Assembly (NCBI GenBank): GCA_022340265.1
Contig: JAJDOH010000051.1
Coordinates: 1 to 64,000 of the forward strand
Origin: Deltaproteobacteria bacterium
Lineage (GTDB): Bacteria > Desulfobacterota > DSM-4660 > Desulfatiglandales > Desulfatiglandaceae
Length of the DNA stretch: 64,000 nt
Direction: 5' to 3'
The notes beneath the pieces are model-generated. The model was given only the letters and a program-made list of their open reading frames with translations, did no database searches and had not been told where the DNA came from. A program made the translations under genes and the position numbers. This document shows positions 1 through 7,873 of the stretch, piece by piece (the stretch's first letter is position 1; every line of letters begins with the position of its first letter).

Positions 1-102
1 AAGAAAATGCGACACCCACTTGCGATTCTTCTTACGCTATCGATTTCAAATTCGGTATTTCTATAGGGATGGAATGGATGAATGATCCGGAAGGTTTTGT
101 TA

Positions 103-858
103 TCAAAATTCTGATGAGACGTAGTTGAATGGCTTTGTTGTTGCCAGGTTGGAATGCCGCAACAGCACCTTTGACACAATCTCAAGAGGCGTGCCGGATC
201 GAGATGCATACGTGGCAGCGTGCCTGCGCAGTTCGTGGGGCCTGACATGAACGCCAACCAGATTGCCTGCCTTTCTAACGATCAACCTGGCCTCTGCATA
301 TGTCAACGGGAAAATCCTTGCATCGGACTTGATCCCATTTTCCCGAATATAACTTCTGAGCCGATCAGCAACCTTTTGGGGCAAGAATGCAACTTCCGCT
401 TCCTTCCCACTCTTGGGGTCTCGGATGATAGCCTTCCGGTCTTCAATGCCCATGGATCGGAGCTTCGGAACCTCCCCAACCCGCATGCCGCTAAGGGCCA
501 TGAGTTCGAGCATTAGGCGGTTCCGTTGATTTTGGGTCCTGAAAATCATTTCATCGACCACATCCTTTTCCAGGATCTTGAGTTGGGTTAATTTCGCGAG
601 GCTGAACAGTTTGCGCAGTCCTTTATTATCACAGGGGTTCTGGCTATCATGATCAAGGGAATTTTTCACAAAGTTGAAAAAGGCAGACAGGAGGCTGAAC
701 CGGAGTTTATTGGTGTTTTGTTTGGTGCCATCCGGGACCGTGGACATGAAAGCCAAGATTTCCTCGGAGGTGATGGATGTTAGGTCTATATCGCCGAAAT
801 GGTTCTGGAAATTGTTTAGGACGAACTCATAATTGCGTAACGTATTTTTCTTTGACAT
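103..858 (-). CDS. Tyrosine recombinase (phage integrase/Xer family), possibly inactive
   Basis: Probable site-specific recombinase, 251 residues, which would cut and rejoin DNA through a 3'-phosphotyrosine intermediate. A SAM-like core-binding domain (about 1-90) is followed by a catalytic domain with Arg126 (LSGMRVGEV), a Lys near 149-152, the HELR box (His208, Arg211) and His235 in LLRHSN. The nucleophile is odd. Family spacing puts Tyr nine residues after the last His, but here that position is Phe244. The nearest Tyr is 246, and the protein ends five residues later. It may be inactive, truncated or register-shifted. It stands alone at the window edge with no visible tRNA or att repeats, so it could mark the end of an island lying to the left or be an isolated gene. 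Confidence 0.85.
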   Translation of the reverse strand: MSKKNTLRNYEFVLNNFQNHFGDIDLTSITSEEILAFMSTVPDGTKQNTNKLRFSLLSAFFNFVKNSLDHDSQNPCDNKGLRKLFSLAKLTQLKILEKDVVDEMIFRTQNQRNRLMLELMALSGMRVGEVPKLRSMGIEDRKAIIRDPKSGKEAEVAFLPQKVADRLRSYIRENGIKSDARIFPLTYAEARLIVRKAGNLVGVHVRPHELRRHAATYASRSGTPLEIVSKVLLRHSNLATTKPFNYVSSEF

Positions 859-1061
859 TCATCCGCTACTAATTGAAAAAATGTGTTACGCACTGGGAAA
901 TCTTGATGACGGGTCTCCTTTGGTTATGGGTTTGGGAAATGTTTTGACGCCGTTCGGTTAGATCGGCTATCGTTAAGGATACTAGAAATATAGTCAAAAA
1001 GTAATCTGACGGAAAATACTTTCTGTCTATGCAGTAAGCGTAACTGAGGAAATTAAAGGAA

Positions 1062-1775
1062 GTGTTGGTAATATTCGTGTCCAAAAAATCTACCTATGAA
1101 GAACTTGAACAAAGAGTTCAGGAATTTGAGGGAACTGAATCTACGCGCAAGAGGGCGGAGAAAGAATTGCGGGAGAGTGAAGAAAAATTTCGCAACATTG
1201 CAGAAATTTCACTGGCCGGCGTCTATATTATCAAAGACGGCATTTTCATGTACGTCAATAAGAAATTCGCGGAGATTTTAGGCTACTCTGTCGAGGAATG
1301 CCTCAATAACATGCATTTTCGACAAACTGTACATCCGGAAGACTTAGACGTGGTGCGAGAGCAGATCAGCAAGCGCCTATATGGAAAAGTCAACTCCGTT
1401 AATTATACCTTCCGGGGGATAAAGAAAAACGGAAAAATAATCCATGTTGAAATTTTTGGATCTACAATCCTATTGGCCGGAAAGCCTGCCGTGTCCGGGA
1501 GCATACTGGACATCACTGCACGCAAACAGATGGAGGAACAACGGGATAAGTTAATTGCGGACCTTCAAAAGACACTATCAGAGGTTAAAACCTTGCGGGG
1601 TTTTCTACCCATTTGCTCATATTGCAAGAAAATTCGTGACGACAAGGGGTATTGGAGTCAGATCGAATCATATATTCATAAACATTCTAATGCTGAATTT
1701 AGCCATGGTATATGTCCTGAATGTGCTAAAAGACATTACCCCGATATGGACCTGTATGAAGAAAATGCCAAGTAA
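1062..1775 (+). CDS. PAS-domain protein with C-terminal double-CxxC module
   Basis: Putative cytoplasmic sensor without an output kinase. A short coiled-coil N-terminus (about 10-40) leads into one PAS domain (about 42-155, with the LGYS and HPEDLD signatures and the ITARKQMEE exit helix). The C-terminal module has Cys185-x2-Cys188 (PICSYCKKIRDDKGYW) and Cys218-x2-Cys221 (GICPECAKRHYP). This tail is common after PAS or receiver domains in Desulfobacterota and probably binds a metal. There is no H-box, GGDEF or HTH. The GTG at 1062 has GAGGA eleven bases upstream. A second in-frame GTG at 1077 gives the more typical start (VSKKSTYEELEQRV). It has no operon partner, and its function is not known. 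Confidence 0.8.
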   Translation: MLVIFVSKKSTYEELEQRVQEFEGTESTRKRAEKELRESEEKFRNIAEISLAGVYIIKDGIFMYVNKKFAEILGYSVEECLNNMHFRQTVHPEDLDVVREQISKRLYGKVNSVNYTFRGIKKNGKIIHVEIFGSTILLAGKPAVSGSILDITARKQMEEQRDKLIADLQKTLSEVKTLRGFLPICSYCKKIRDDKGYWSQIESYIHKHSNAEFSHGICPECAKRHYPDMDLYEENAK

Positions 1776-1939
1776 AGATTATAGACGCATATTTCGATAA
1801 TTTGGGACTCAAGGATTTTATCCGAAAGTGGAGTGTTCACGGCTCGGATTCGTCAAGAATACAAATACAAACCCTGATTTTGGAACAGGTTCTGTGAAAT
1901 AGTCTTAAAAGGGGTAATTGAAAGCGATTATGCCGACTT

Positions 1940-2827
1940 TTATGAAGGCGCTTCTTCGAGAAAAGATCCGATCTGGTCTTCAAGTTCTTCCACCTTGCTG
2001 TACCCAAGATCTATGGTCCGATTAATCTTTTTATGGTCCAGGGTCACAAATTTAACCGGGGGCATTTTGTCCGGGCAGACAATCAGAGCACGGGGGGGAT
2101 TTTCCTGTGCCATCTGCTCCAGCTGAAAAACCTGGGTGTTATAAATCTGCGCCGCCTCCCAGAGTTTTTCCAGCATCCAATCGTATTTCTTAAAATACCG
2201 CCAGAAAAGAGCCCGTTCTAAAAAATTCGGCGGTTCATTCTCACAACTCATGGGTTTTGAAAGAATGGCCACGACTTTTAGCGTTTCATCATCGGGAAGA
2301 CCCTTCAAGGGAAGCGGGTTTACGGTTGCACCATCCACATATTCGCAATCATTCATGGGAACGGCTGTGGGATAACAGCCCGGAACCGCAAGGCATGCTT
2401 TAATAACATCGTAAATATCGTTCTCCTCCGGTTTCAAAAATACCTGTTCTCCGTGAGGGACCGAGGCAGCGGCAAAACGACAGATCATTTTACTGGCCAG
2501 GAAGGCATTTCTGTTCAGAGGATATTTCTCTTTGATAATATCAAAGACAAGTCGGTCAATGTTTAGGATCGGTCTTTTGGCGGAAAGCGCCAGGGAAGCG
2601 GCCGGGATATTATGGTAACAGACGAGCCTTGGACTGGTCAATTCGTGCCGCCAGACCTTTTCCATTTCCTCCCGTTGACCAGAGGCAAAATAGGCAAGCG
2701 TCGGCACACTTGCCGATACGGCGACAGCAGCATCGAAATCATCGAGGTTCTTATCCATCAGGGCCATCAACGCTCCTGCAACAAAACCGGCCCGCATGGC
2801 TCCACCTTCCAGAACAAGTCCCAGCAT
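1940..2827 (-). CDS. Patatin-like phospholipase
   Basis: Predicted lipid acyl hydrolase of the patatin/RssA/YjjU type, 295 residues from the ATG at 2827. I prefer that start over GTG 2836 because AGGTGA lies just upstream of it. The oxyanion Gly-rich loop is LEGGAMRAG (6-14). The nucleophile elbow is AVSAS with Ser38, where the family normally has GxSxG, so both flanking glycines are replaced. The second dyad residue is Asp165 in the YVDGA motif. No signal peptide is visible, so it is probably cytoplasmic and peripheral to membranes. It stands alone and faces away from the PAS gene. The family call is firm, but activity with the altered elbow is less certain. Confidence 0.85.
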   Translation of the reverse strand: MLGLVLEGGAMRAGFVAGALMALMDKNLDDFDAAVAVSASVPTLAYFASGQREEMEKVWRHELTSPRLVCYHNIPAASLALSAKRPILNIDRLVFDIIKEKYPLNRNAFLASKMICRFAAASVPHGEQVFLKPEENDIYDVIKACLAVPGCYPTAVPMNDCEYVDGATVNPLPLKGLPDDETLKVVAILSKPMSCENEPPNFLERALFWRYFKKYDWMLEKLWEAAQIYNTQVFQLEQMAQENPPRALIVCPDKMPPVKFVTLDHKKINRTIDLGYSKVEELEDQIGSFLEEAPS

Positions 2828-3165
2828 GGCGATCACCTTTTCGATTCTTATTCTTTGAACGTCACTCCTTCAATCCTGGCGTCTTTTGCCACATTTTAAA
2901 TTCGCTGTTCAAGTGTTTCACATGATCTTTGAATTTTAGGAAAAAGGGAATTCCATTATTCTCGATAATAAAATTCAAAATATTAAAATGTCACAGCAAA
3001 GAGAATATTTCAATAATTATCCATAAATGTCGGTCACAAATATGAGTCCTGGGCAATCTATTTGGGAATGGGTTGAAAAAACGGTTTAAAATATCTATCA
3101 TATATCTTAAGGTCCAAAGTAATAGTGTTGCGCGTGTTTTCACTCTTGCCGCGGGGGTTTTAGGA
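2828..3165. other. Intergenic region between divergent patatin and SH3b genes
   Basis: An AT-rich, non-coding spacer of about 340 bases between two divergently transcribed genes, so it should contain both promoters. I found no convincing sigma-54 match, hairpin or small gene. A TTG-initiated N-terminal extension of the SH3b gene reaches back to 3073, but it lacks signal-peptide character and is probably not translated. Confidence 0.5.
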
Positions 3166-3675
3166 ATGAAAAAGTGTTGTTTTTCTGTGGTGGTGGCTGC
3201 AATGTCGTTTTTTTTCGTTATTTCGGCTTATGCTGGCAGCGCCATGTGGGTCGCCTCGGAAAACGCCAAACTCAAATCAGCGCCGAAAGCCTCTTCCTCA
3301 ACCGTTTCCACCCTTGCTGTAGGGATCAAAATATCCGTTCTGAAAACCGAAAATCGGTGGTATCGCATACGGGCTCCTTCCGGCGAAGAAGGGTGGATGT
3401 ATCGAGGCAAACTCTCTGACACGCCCCCTTCAAAGGAAACCGAAGAATCCGGAAATCTGTTTGGGTCCATGCAGAGCAGCAGCATCAGCGCTGATGAGGC
3501 ACAAACTTCGCGAAGCATTCGTGGTTTGTCCAAAGAGACGGAGCAGTATGCCAAGCGGCGGGGAACACCGGAGGCTTACAAAAAAGCCCTGGATCAGGTT
3601 TTGGCGGTCCATATCACCGATAAAGAGGTGGATGTCTTTTTAAAATCAGGAAAAATCGGCGAATATGCGCCGTAA
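3166..3675 (+). CDS. Secreted SH3b-domain protein
   Basis: Exported protein of 169 residues from the ATG at 3166, which has an AGGA just upstream. A signal peptide (about 1-23, MKKCCFSVVV through AYA) is followed by a bacterial SH3 domain (about 27-85: WVASENAKLKSAPKASS, then GEEGWMYRGKLSD). SH3b domains commonly bind peptidoglycan or anchor periplasmic proteins. The remaining C-terminus is charged, ends in a helix and matches nothing I recognise. The M48 protease gene begins 58 bases downstream, so the two are probably co-transcribed and may act together in envelope quality control. Confidence 0.75.
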   Translation: MKKCCFSVVVAAMSFFFVISAYAGSAMWVASENAKLKSAPKASSSTVSTLAVGIKISVLKTENRWYRIRAPSGEEGWMYRGKLSDTPPSKETEESGNLFGSMQSSSISADEAQTSRSIRGLSKETEQYAKRRGTPEAYKKALDQVLAVHITDKEVDVFLKSGKIGEYAP

Positions 3676-3733
3676 ATCGGGAATTGTCAGCACCACCAAT
3701 TTTTAATGAACGGAGTGAGAGTGGAGCCCAGCC

Positions 3734-4663
3734 ATGAACAGAAGGATTGCAATCGTATTTTTGGTACCCTTGATCTGTATGATGCTGGTCTCTGTCGTTT
3801 TTGCCGGCACGGATCACAAGACAGCAAAAGAAAATACCACAGCCCCCTTGCAGGTTGCCGGACTTCTGGACAAATTTTTGGATCCCGAAAGCAAAGAAAG
3901 CAAAATGCTGTCCGGAGCAGTCTCCATTTTGGGGTCCACTTCCGAAATGGGCTATCAGTCTGAAAGAACCATTGGGGAAAGCCTGGCTCTCGAGGGTTTT
4001 CGCCGCTATGGGCTGCCGGTAAAGGACCAGGCGCTTCAGGAGTATGTGAACCTGGTAGGAAATGCCGTGGCAAGGAATTCGGATCGGCCCAATATCCCCT
4101 ATAATTTTGTGGTGGTGGAAAGTCCTTTGCAGAATGCTTTCAGTTGTCCGGGGGGCATCATTTTTATCAGCTCAGGCCTTTTGAAAACCATCAAAAGCGA
4201 AGATCAACTGGCGGGGGTCTTGGCCCACGAAGTGGCCCACGTGGGACACAAGCATGCACTGAAGTCCATACAGCGGGCGCAATTCTTTAACGGTGTTGGA
4301 AAGATTACCGCCGCTACCATGGAAGGTGAAAAAGGGAAAGAGTTTGAAAACATGATTGGCAGCCTGCAAGACACTCTCTTTGACAAGGGACTTGACCAGG
4401 GCATGGAATTTGAAGCGGACATCGGCGCTCTTGAAACCGCCTACCGGACCGGTTACGACCCCAATGGATTTGTAGAAGTGCTGAAAGAACTGAAACAAAT
4501 TCAGTCCCGTTCCACTCAGAAAGGCTCCTGGTTTTCCACCCATCCACCCCTTTCTCAGCGTATTCAGAAATGTGAGAGTCAACTTCGCCGCTACCCTGAT
4601 GCCAAGAGTCTGGCTCATCTTCCAGACCGGTTCCTGAAATATCAAAAACGTGTTTCCAACTGA
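3734..4663 (+). CDS. M48-family zinc metalloprotease, periplasmic
   Basis: Zinc endopeptidase of the Ste24/BepA/LoiP type, 309 residues. A signal peptide or anchor (1-24) is followed by a mature domain with the zinc motif HEVAH (His165, Glu166, His169) and the third ligand Glu227 in EFEAD. The HPPLSQRI motif near the C-terminus is typical of periplasmic M48 proteases that degrade misassembled outer-membrane proteins. It has no TPR domain, unlike BepA, and is close to the short LoiP/YggG form. It follows the SH3b gene, and the pair looks like one envelope-maintenance unit. Confidence 0.9.
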   Translation: MNRRIAIVFLVPLICMMLVSVVFAGTDHKTAKENTTAPLQVAGLLDKFLDPESKESKMLSGAVSILGSTSEMGYQSERTIGESLALEGFRRYGLPVKDQALQEYVNLVGNAVARNSDRPNIPYNFVVVESPLQNAFSCPGGIIFISSGLLKTIKSEDQLAGVLAHEVAHVGHKHALKSIQRAQFFNGVGKITAATMEGEKGKEFENMIGSLQDTLFDKGLDQGMEFEADIGALETAYRTGYDPNGFVEVLKELKQIQSRSTQKGSWFSTHPPLSQRIQKCESQLRRYPDAKSLAHLPDRFLKYQKRVSN

Positions 4664-4754
4664 TCTGTTTCTCAGACTTTTTTCGGATTCGGAGTAAAAA
4701 CCATGAATTCAGCAGAACGGTCAGAAAAGTGTGATATCCGCTCGGGAGAGTCCC

Positions 4755-4838
4755 ATGGAGGTTTTGAAAAAACGATACGGCAAAGGCGAGATAACAAAGC
4801 AAGAATTTGATGCAATGAAGAGAGATATTGAAGAATAG
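4755..4838 (+). CDS. SHOCT-domain micro-protein (27 aa)
   Basis: A very short ORF encoding little more than a SHOCT motif: LKKRYGKGEITKQEFDAMKRDI. SHOCT segments normally sit at the end of membrane or secreted proteins and mediate oligomerisation. Here the ATG is preceded by GGGAG at about five bases, and the gene ends 14 bases before the ZraP/Spy-like gene, so translation is plausible. There is no upstream in-frame extension apart from a GTG at 4731, and a TGA at 4704 closes the frame. It may be a genuine small protein or the tail of a lost gene. Confidence 0.55.
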   Translation: MEVLKKRYGKGEITKQEFDAMKRDIEE

Positions 4839-4852
4839 AAAGGAGCACACCC

Positions 4853-5368
4853 ATGAAAAAAATACTGTTGATCGGTCTGATAATGTCATTTTTAACCGCA
4901 GTTCCCATTCTCTGGGCCGCCGAAAACCAGCCACCACAGGAACAACCGTATCCATATTCGGGTTACGAACGCATGGGACCCGGCATGATGGGACCCGGAT
5001 CGGGCTATCACGGACAAGGCTCCGGAATGATGGGGTATGGTGGGCACATGAGTCGAGGCATGGGGCCGGACCAGCAGGGCTGGCAGAACATGACGCCTGA
5101 ACAACAGGGGAAATGGCAGCGGATGCGTGCTGATTTCTTGCGCGATACCCTCTCCCTCAGACAGGAGTTAAGCGCCAAACAGATGGAACTGGAAGTGCTC
5201 TGGGACCAGCAAAATCCGGACCCCAAAAAAATAGAAACCTTGTCCAACCGGATAACGGAACTGCGAGCCAACCTGGAACAAAAGCATAACGCATATTTGT
5301 TTCAGTGCCGCCGGGAGTTTGGAAACCTCGGCTGGACATGTCCCGGCGGTGGCTGGCGAGGTTATTGA
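4853..5368 (+). CDS. ZraP/Spy/CpxP-like periplasmic metal-responsive protein
   Basis: Periplasmic protein of 171 residues. A signal peptide (1-22, ending LWAA) leads to a Met/Gly/His-rich stretch with repeats such as GPGMMGPGSGYHGQGSGMMGYGG (about 40-68). This stretch could coordinate copper or zinc. A helical domain follows (about 78-150, TPEQQGKWQRMRADFL and later SNRITELRANLEQ) of the LTxxQ/ZraP family, which includes chaperones and metal-stress accessory proteins. The RBS AAAGGAG is strong. It lies next to the SHOCT peptide and faces the YHS metal-domain gene, in keeping with a metal-handling neighbourhood. Confidence 0.8.
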   Translation: MKKILLIGLIMSFLTAVPILWAAENQPPQEQPYPYSGYERMGPGMMGPGSGYHGQGSGMMGYGGHMSRGMGPDQQGWQNMTPEQQGKWQRMRADFLRDTLSLRQELSAKQMELEVLWDQQNPDPKKIETLSNRITELRANLEQKHNAYLFQCRREFGNLGWTCPGGGWRGY

Positions 5369-5418
5369 TTTTAACCTGTGAGGCCCAAAAAGAGAATATT
5401 TTGGCCGGGTATTTTTTT

Positions 5419-5455
5419 CCGGGCAAATCGCTCTGCCCGGGTAATATTTACCCGG
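5419..5455. terminator. Two mutually exclusive hairpins between convergent genes
   Basis: Stem 1 pairs CCGGGCA (5419-5425) with TGCCCGG (5434-5440). Stem 2 pairs CCGGGTAA (5437-5444) with TTACCCGG (5448-5455) around a three-base loop. They share bases 5437-5440, so only one can form at a time. They lie between the ends of the converging ZraP-like and YHS genes. That position fits a bidirectional terminator, although the T-run is upstream of stem 1 rather than downstream. Confidence 0.45.
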
Positions 5456-5487
5456 TCCCTTTAGATCCCAAAACTACATGGCGCTAT

Positions 5488-5745
5488 TCACTGACAACAC
5501 GAGGGGGGGCTGCCACCCGTTGCTTTCTTAATCCTATCCAAATATCGGCCCCACCAGCCTTTTGGCTTGACCGGCTTGGATTTCAGATATTTTTCTGGAT
5601 CGGCCATGAACGCTTTTCGGCATGAATCAGCACAGAAATGGTAGGCGTGGGAATGAAACATAAATGGTGGCACTTTACCTTCCTTGCTAACTTTCATCCG
5701 GCAGACCGGATCGACATCATAGTCGTCGGTATTTTCCGTATTCAT
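5488..5745 (-). CDS. YHS-domain metal-binding protein
   Basis: Small cytoplasmic protein of 85 residues from the ATG at 5745, which has a strong GGGAGGTG Shine-Dalgarno four bases away; the longer in-frame start at 5775 has none. The YHS domain spans about 11-54: DPVCRMKV (Cys15), FHSHAYHFCADSC (Cys38, Cys42) and DPEKYL. YHS domains occur at the N-terminus of copper ATPases and in small proteins, and bind Cu or other soft metals through these Cys residues. The C-terminus ends SCCQ. A sigma-54-type promoter sits 68 bases upstream. It follows the CuA locus on the same strand and may handle copper for it. Confidence 0.8.
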   Translation of the reverse strand: MNTENTDDYDVDPVCRMKVSKEGKVPPFMFHSHAYHFCADSCRKAFMADPEKYLKSKPVKPKGWWGRYLDRIKKATGGSPPSCCQ

Positions 5746-5812
5746 GTTGCACCTCCCAATTTGATAAATGTTCACGCTTCATATCTTTACGGATGATACT
5801 GTGAAATAAGAA

Positions 5813-5828
5813 AGCATATTTCATGCCA
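5813..5828 (-). promoter_or_regulatory. Sigma-54 (-24/-12) promoter for the YHS gene
   Basis: Read on the minus strand, TGGCATGAAATATGCT has the invariant GG and GC separated by ten bases and matches the consensus TGGCAYRNNNNTTGCW at all but one position (A instead of T in the -12 element). Transcription would start near 5802 and give a leader of about 57 bases before the ATG at 5745. Confidence 0.55.
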
Positions 5829-5904
5829 ACAAAGCGTAACGTTTTGCCGGCATCAGGCGGAATGGGCAGCGCTTTGCATCCTCCGTTCTCCTGTATGATG
5901 TTTT

Positions 5905-7839
5905 TTAACCCATATAGAGCTTCGCCATGATATTGACAAGCAAGAGGGTGAAGAATGAAGGGAAGATCATGGCTCTTGCGCGGATACGGGAATCTGAAAT
6001 GATTTCCATAAGGGCCAAATACCCACGACTGAGCCCAAAGTAAAGCCCCGCCAACATCAGGGTTCCCTGGATGGCCGGAATCCATTCGGGAATAAAGGGT
6101 TTGAAAGGAAGACTGGCGGTGCCGAAGATATCCCATCCCAATCCAAAAGGATCGGAGAGCACCGAAAGGATATAACTGTAATTGATCATGACCGGCGGCA
6201 GGCTGAAGGCAATCCAGAAAAAGATGCCCACGGGGATCAGGATGTAGGCGAGGCGCAATGTCAGAGTCCTCTGGTTGATGCCGCCCCCCGCAAGAAGACC
6301 CGCTCCTTTTGCGGAAGCCATGAAAAGTCCCGGAACGATGATGAGGGCCAGTCCCCAGAGGGCGGCGAGATAGGTAACGAACGGAACAAGCTGTCTGGTC
6401 TCCGTCACATTTGCCGCTTCCTTGATAAACCCCCAGGGTCCCAGCATCGTTACGCTGAATGCAATGGCCACCACCAGCATAATGATGGCATTGAGCATTT
6501 CATCATAGCCCTTTAGATTTCGATCCGAGCCGAAAGGCCGCAGAAAAATTCCCACATTGTCTTTGGGGCAACTTTTGATACACTCGGTGCAAAGTCCGCA
6601 GTAATTGTTTCGCTCCATGGTTCCCGGGTATTGTTTCCAGGGGCACGCCCAGCCATTCACACCCCCTTTGAAACAGGGCTTTTCCTTGTGCTTTCTGCAG
6701 ACCTCATGGTCTATTGCACGGATCTCCGTCATGGAGGCCATGGAGTAGGTCCCCAGGAACCCTCCCACAGGGCAAAGATATAAGCAGAAAACCCGCCGTC
6801 TAAAAAACAGGCCCAAAACAAGCGTTGCCGCAAGAATCAGGAGGAACAGAATGGCTGTGGCGATGGGACGTGTAATCAGGATGATACCGAATGAGATCAG
6901 CGCCAGAAAAAGAAAATTTTGAAGCCAGGTGTTGCTGATCCGTTTCGGCCAGTCCTTCTGAAGTCCCGTATAGCGGTGATGCAGGCCTTTGAACGGTTTT
7001 TGAAGATACCGCACGGCCGTGAAACTTCTTCTGCTGATCCATTCAGACGGCGCGGGGAGAGGGCAGACCATGCACCAGATCCTGCCGCCCAAGGGAACAA
7101 GAATGGCCTTCAACGCAAACCACCAGGCAATCCAAACAAAAATAATGGCGATATTGCGGTTGCCCACCGGACTTCCCCACAGGGCACTCAGAATGAAAAG
7201 ATAGAAAATAACGAAATTGGGAAAAATGACCAGAAACTGAAAACTGCGGAGTTTCACGGCCCGTTTAAGCCACGAAAAGCGATCCGATAGGTTTTTTTTC
7301 TGAAAGCCTGCAAAAAGGGAATCGGAACGAACCCTGAACAACAGCAAAAGGCTGAAAGTCAGCCAGATGGAAAGGGAAATAAAAAGATGATAGGGGGTAT
7401 TCGGTCCTACAATCAATTCTCCGGTCATGAAGGGGTGAAGCCCGCCACAGGTTTGCGTACATCTAAAGGTAAATTTACCGGATTTTCCGGCGACAAATTT
7501 TACTTCGGAAACTTTATCCCAGTCGGTCTGAACCGCTCCCTTATCGTCCTCCCAGGTATATTTCAAAAAGTTGAGACCCTGCTGTTTGATAATGAGATCA
7601 ACGGGGTAACCGTCCAGCAGAAATCCGTGGGTGACATCAAGGCTGGTGGGCTTCAGGACAACGGTATCCCCTTTATTGACGACAATTCTTGAGGGAGAAT
7701 AACCGTATTTCTTGGCTTTAAAAAAGATATGGTGGGTGCGTGTCTCATGGGGAACAAATCGGATCCCCACAGGAATTGTGATGGCTGGCGCCAGGGTGAT
7801 CAAAATAAGAAGAACGGTTTTTTTGAATCTTTTTTCCAT
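5905..7839 (-). CDS. Membrane polyferredoxin (NapH/NosR-type) with N-terminal CuA cupredoxin domain
   Basis: A 644-residue membrane electron-transfer protein with an uncommon domain order. After one transmembrane anchor (about 8-26) comes a cupredoxin domain (about 35-145) with a complete CuA ligand set: His71 and C-x3-C-x3-H-x2-M (Cys127, Cys131, His135, Met138), as in cytochrome oxidase subunit II. The rest resembles NapH/NosR polyferredoxins: several transmembrane helices, the paired motifs Cys256-x2-Cys259-Pro and Cys352-x3-Cys356-Pro, an additional Cys381/389/399 set, and one classic [4Fe-4S] motif at 414-424 (CGLCTECIKSCP), then five or so further helices. It probably moves electrons across the membrane between iron-sulfur clusters on one side and CuA on the other. 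NosR has an FMN domain where this protein has CuA. It is last in a four-gene redox operon. Confidence 0.8.
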   Translation of the reverse strand: MEKRFKKTVLLILITLAPAITIPVGIRFVPHETRTHHIFFKAKKYGYSPSRIVVNKGDTVVLKPTSLDVTHGFLLDGYPVDLIIKQQGLNFLKYTWEDDKGAVQTDWDKVSEVKFVAGKSGKFTFRCTQTCGGLHPFMTGELIVGPNTPYHLFISLSIWLTFSLLLLFRVRSDSLFAGFQKKNLSDRFSWLKRAVKLRSFQFLVIFPNFVIFYLFILSALWGSPVGNRNIAIIFVWIAWWFALKAILVPLGGRIWCMVCPLPAPSEWISRRSFTAVRYLQKPFKGLHHRYTGLQKDWPKRISNTWLQNFLFLALISFGIILITRPIATAILFLLILAATLVLGLFFRRRVFCLYLCPVGGFLGTYSMASMTEIRAIDHEVCRKHKEKPCFKGGVNGWACPWKQYPGTMERNNYCGLCTECIKSCPKDNVGIFLRPFGSDRNLKGYDEMLNAIIMLVVAIAFSVTMLGPWGFIKEAANVTETRQLVPFVTYLAALWGLALIIVPGLFMASAKGAGLLAGGGINQRTLTLRLAYILIPVGIFFWIAFSLPPVMINYSYILSVLSDPFGLGWDIFGTASLPFKPFIPEWIPAIQGTLMLAGLYFGLSRGYLALMEIISDSRIRARAMIFPSFFTLLLVNIMAKLYMG

Positions 7840-7873
7840 GCCTTCCCCTGGCTGAGACCCTATTCAAGAGACG

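Noticed and set aside
869-1084. 71-codon minus-strand ORF between the integrase and PAS genes
   Set aside because: No ribosome site or family signature, and it overlaps the start of the PAS gene.
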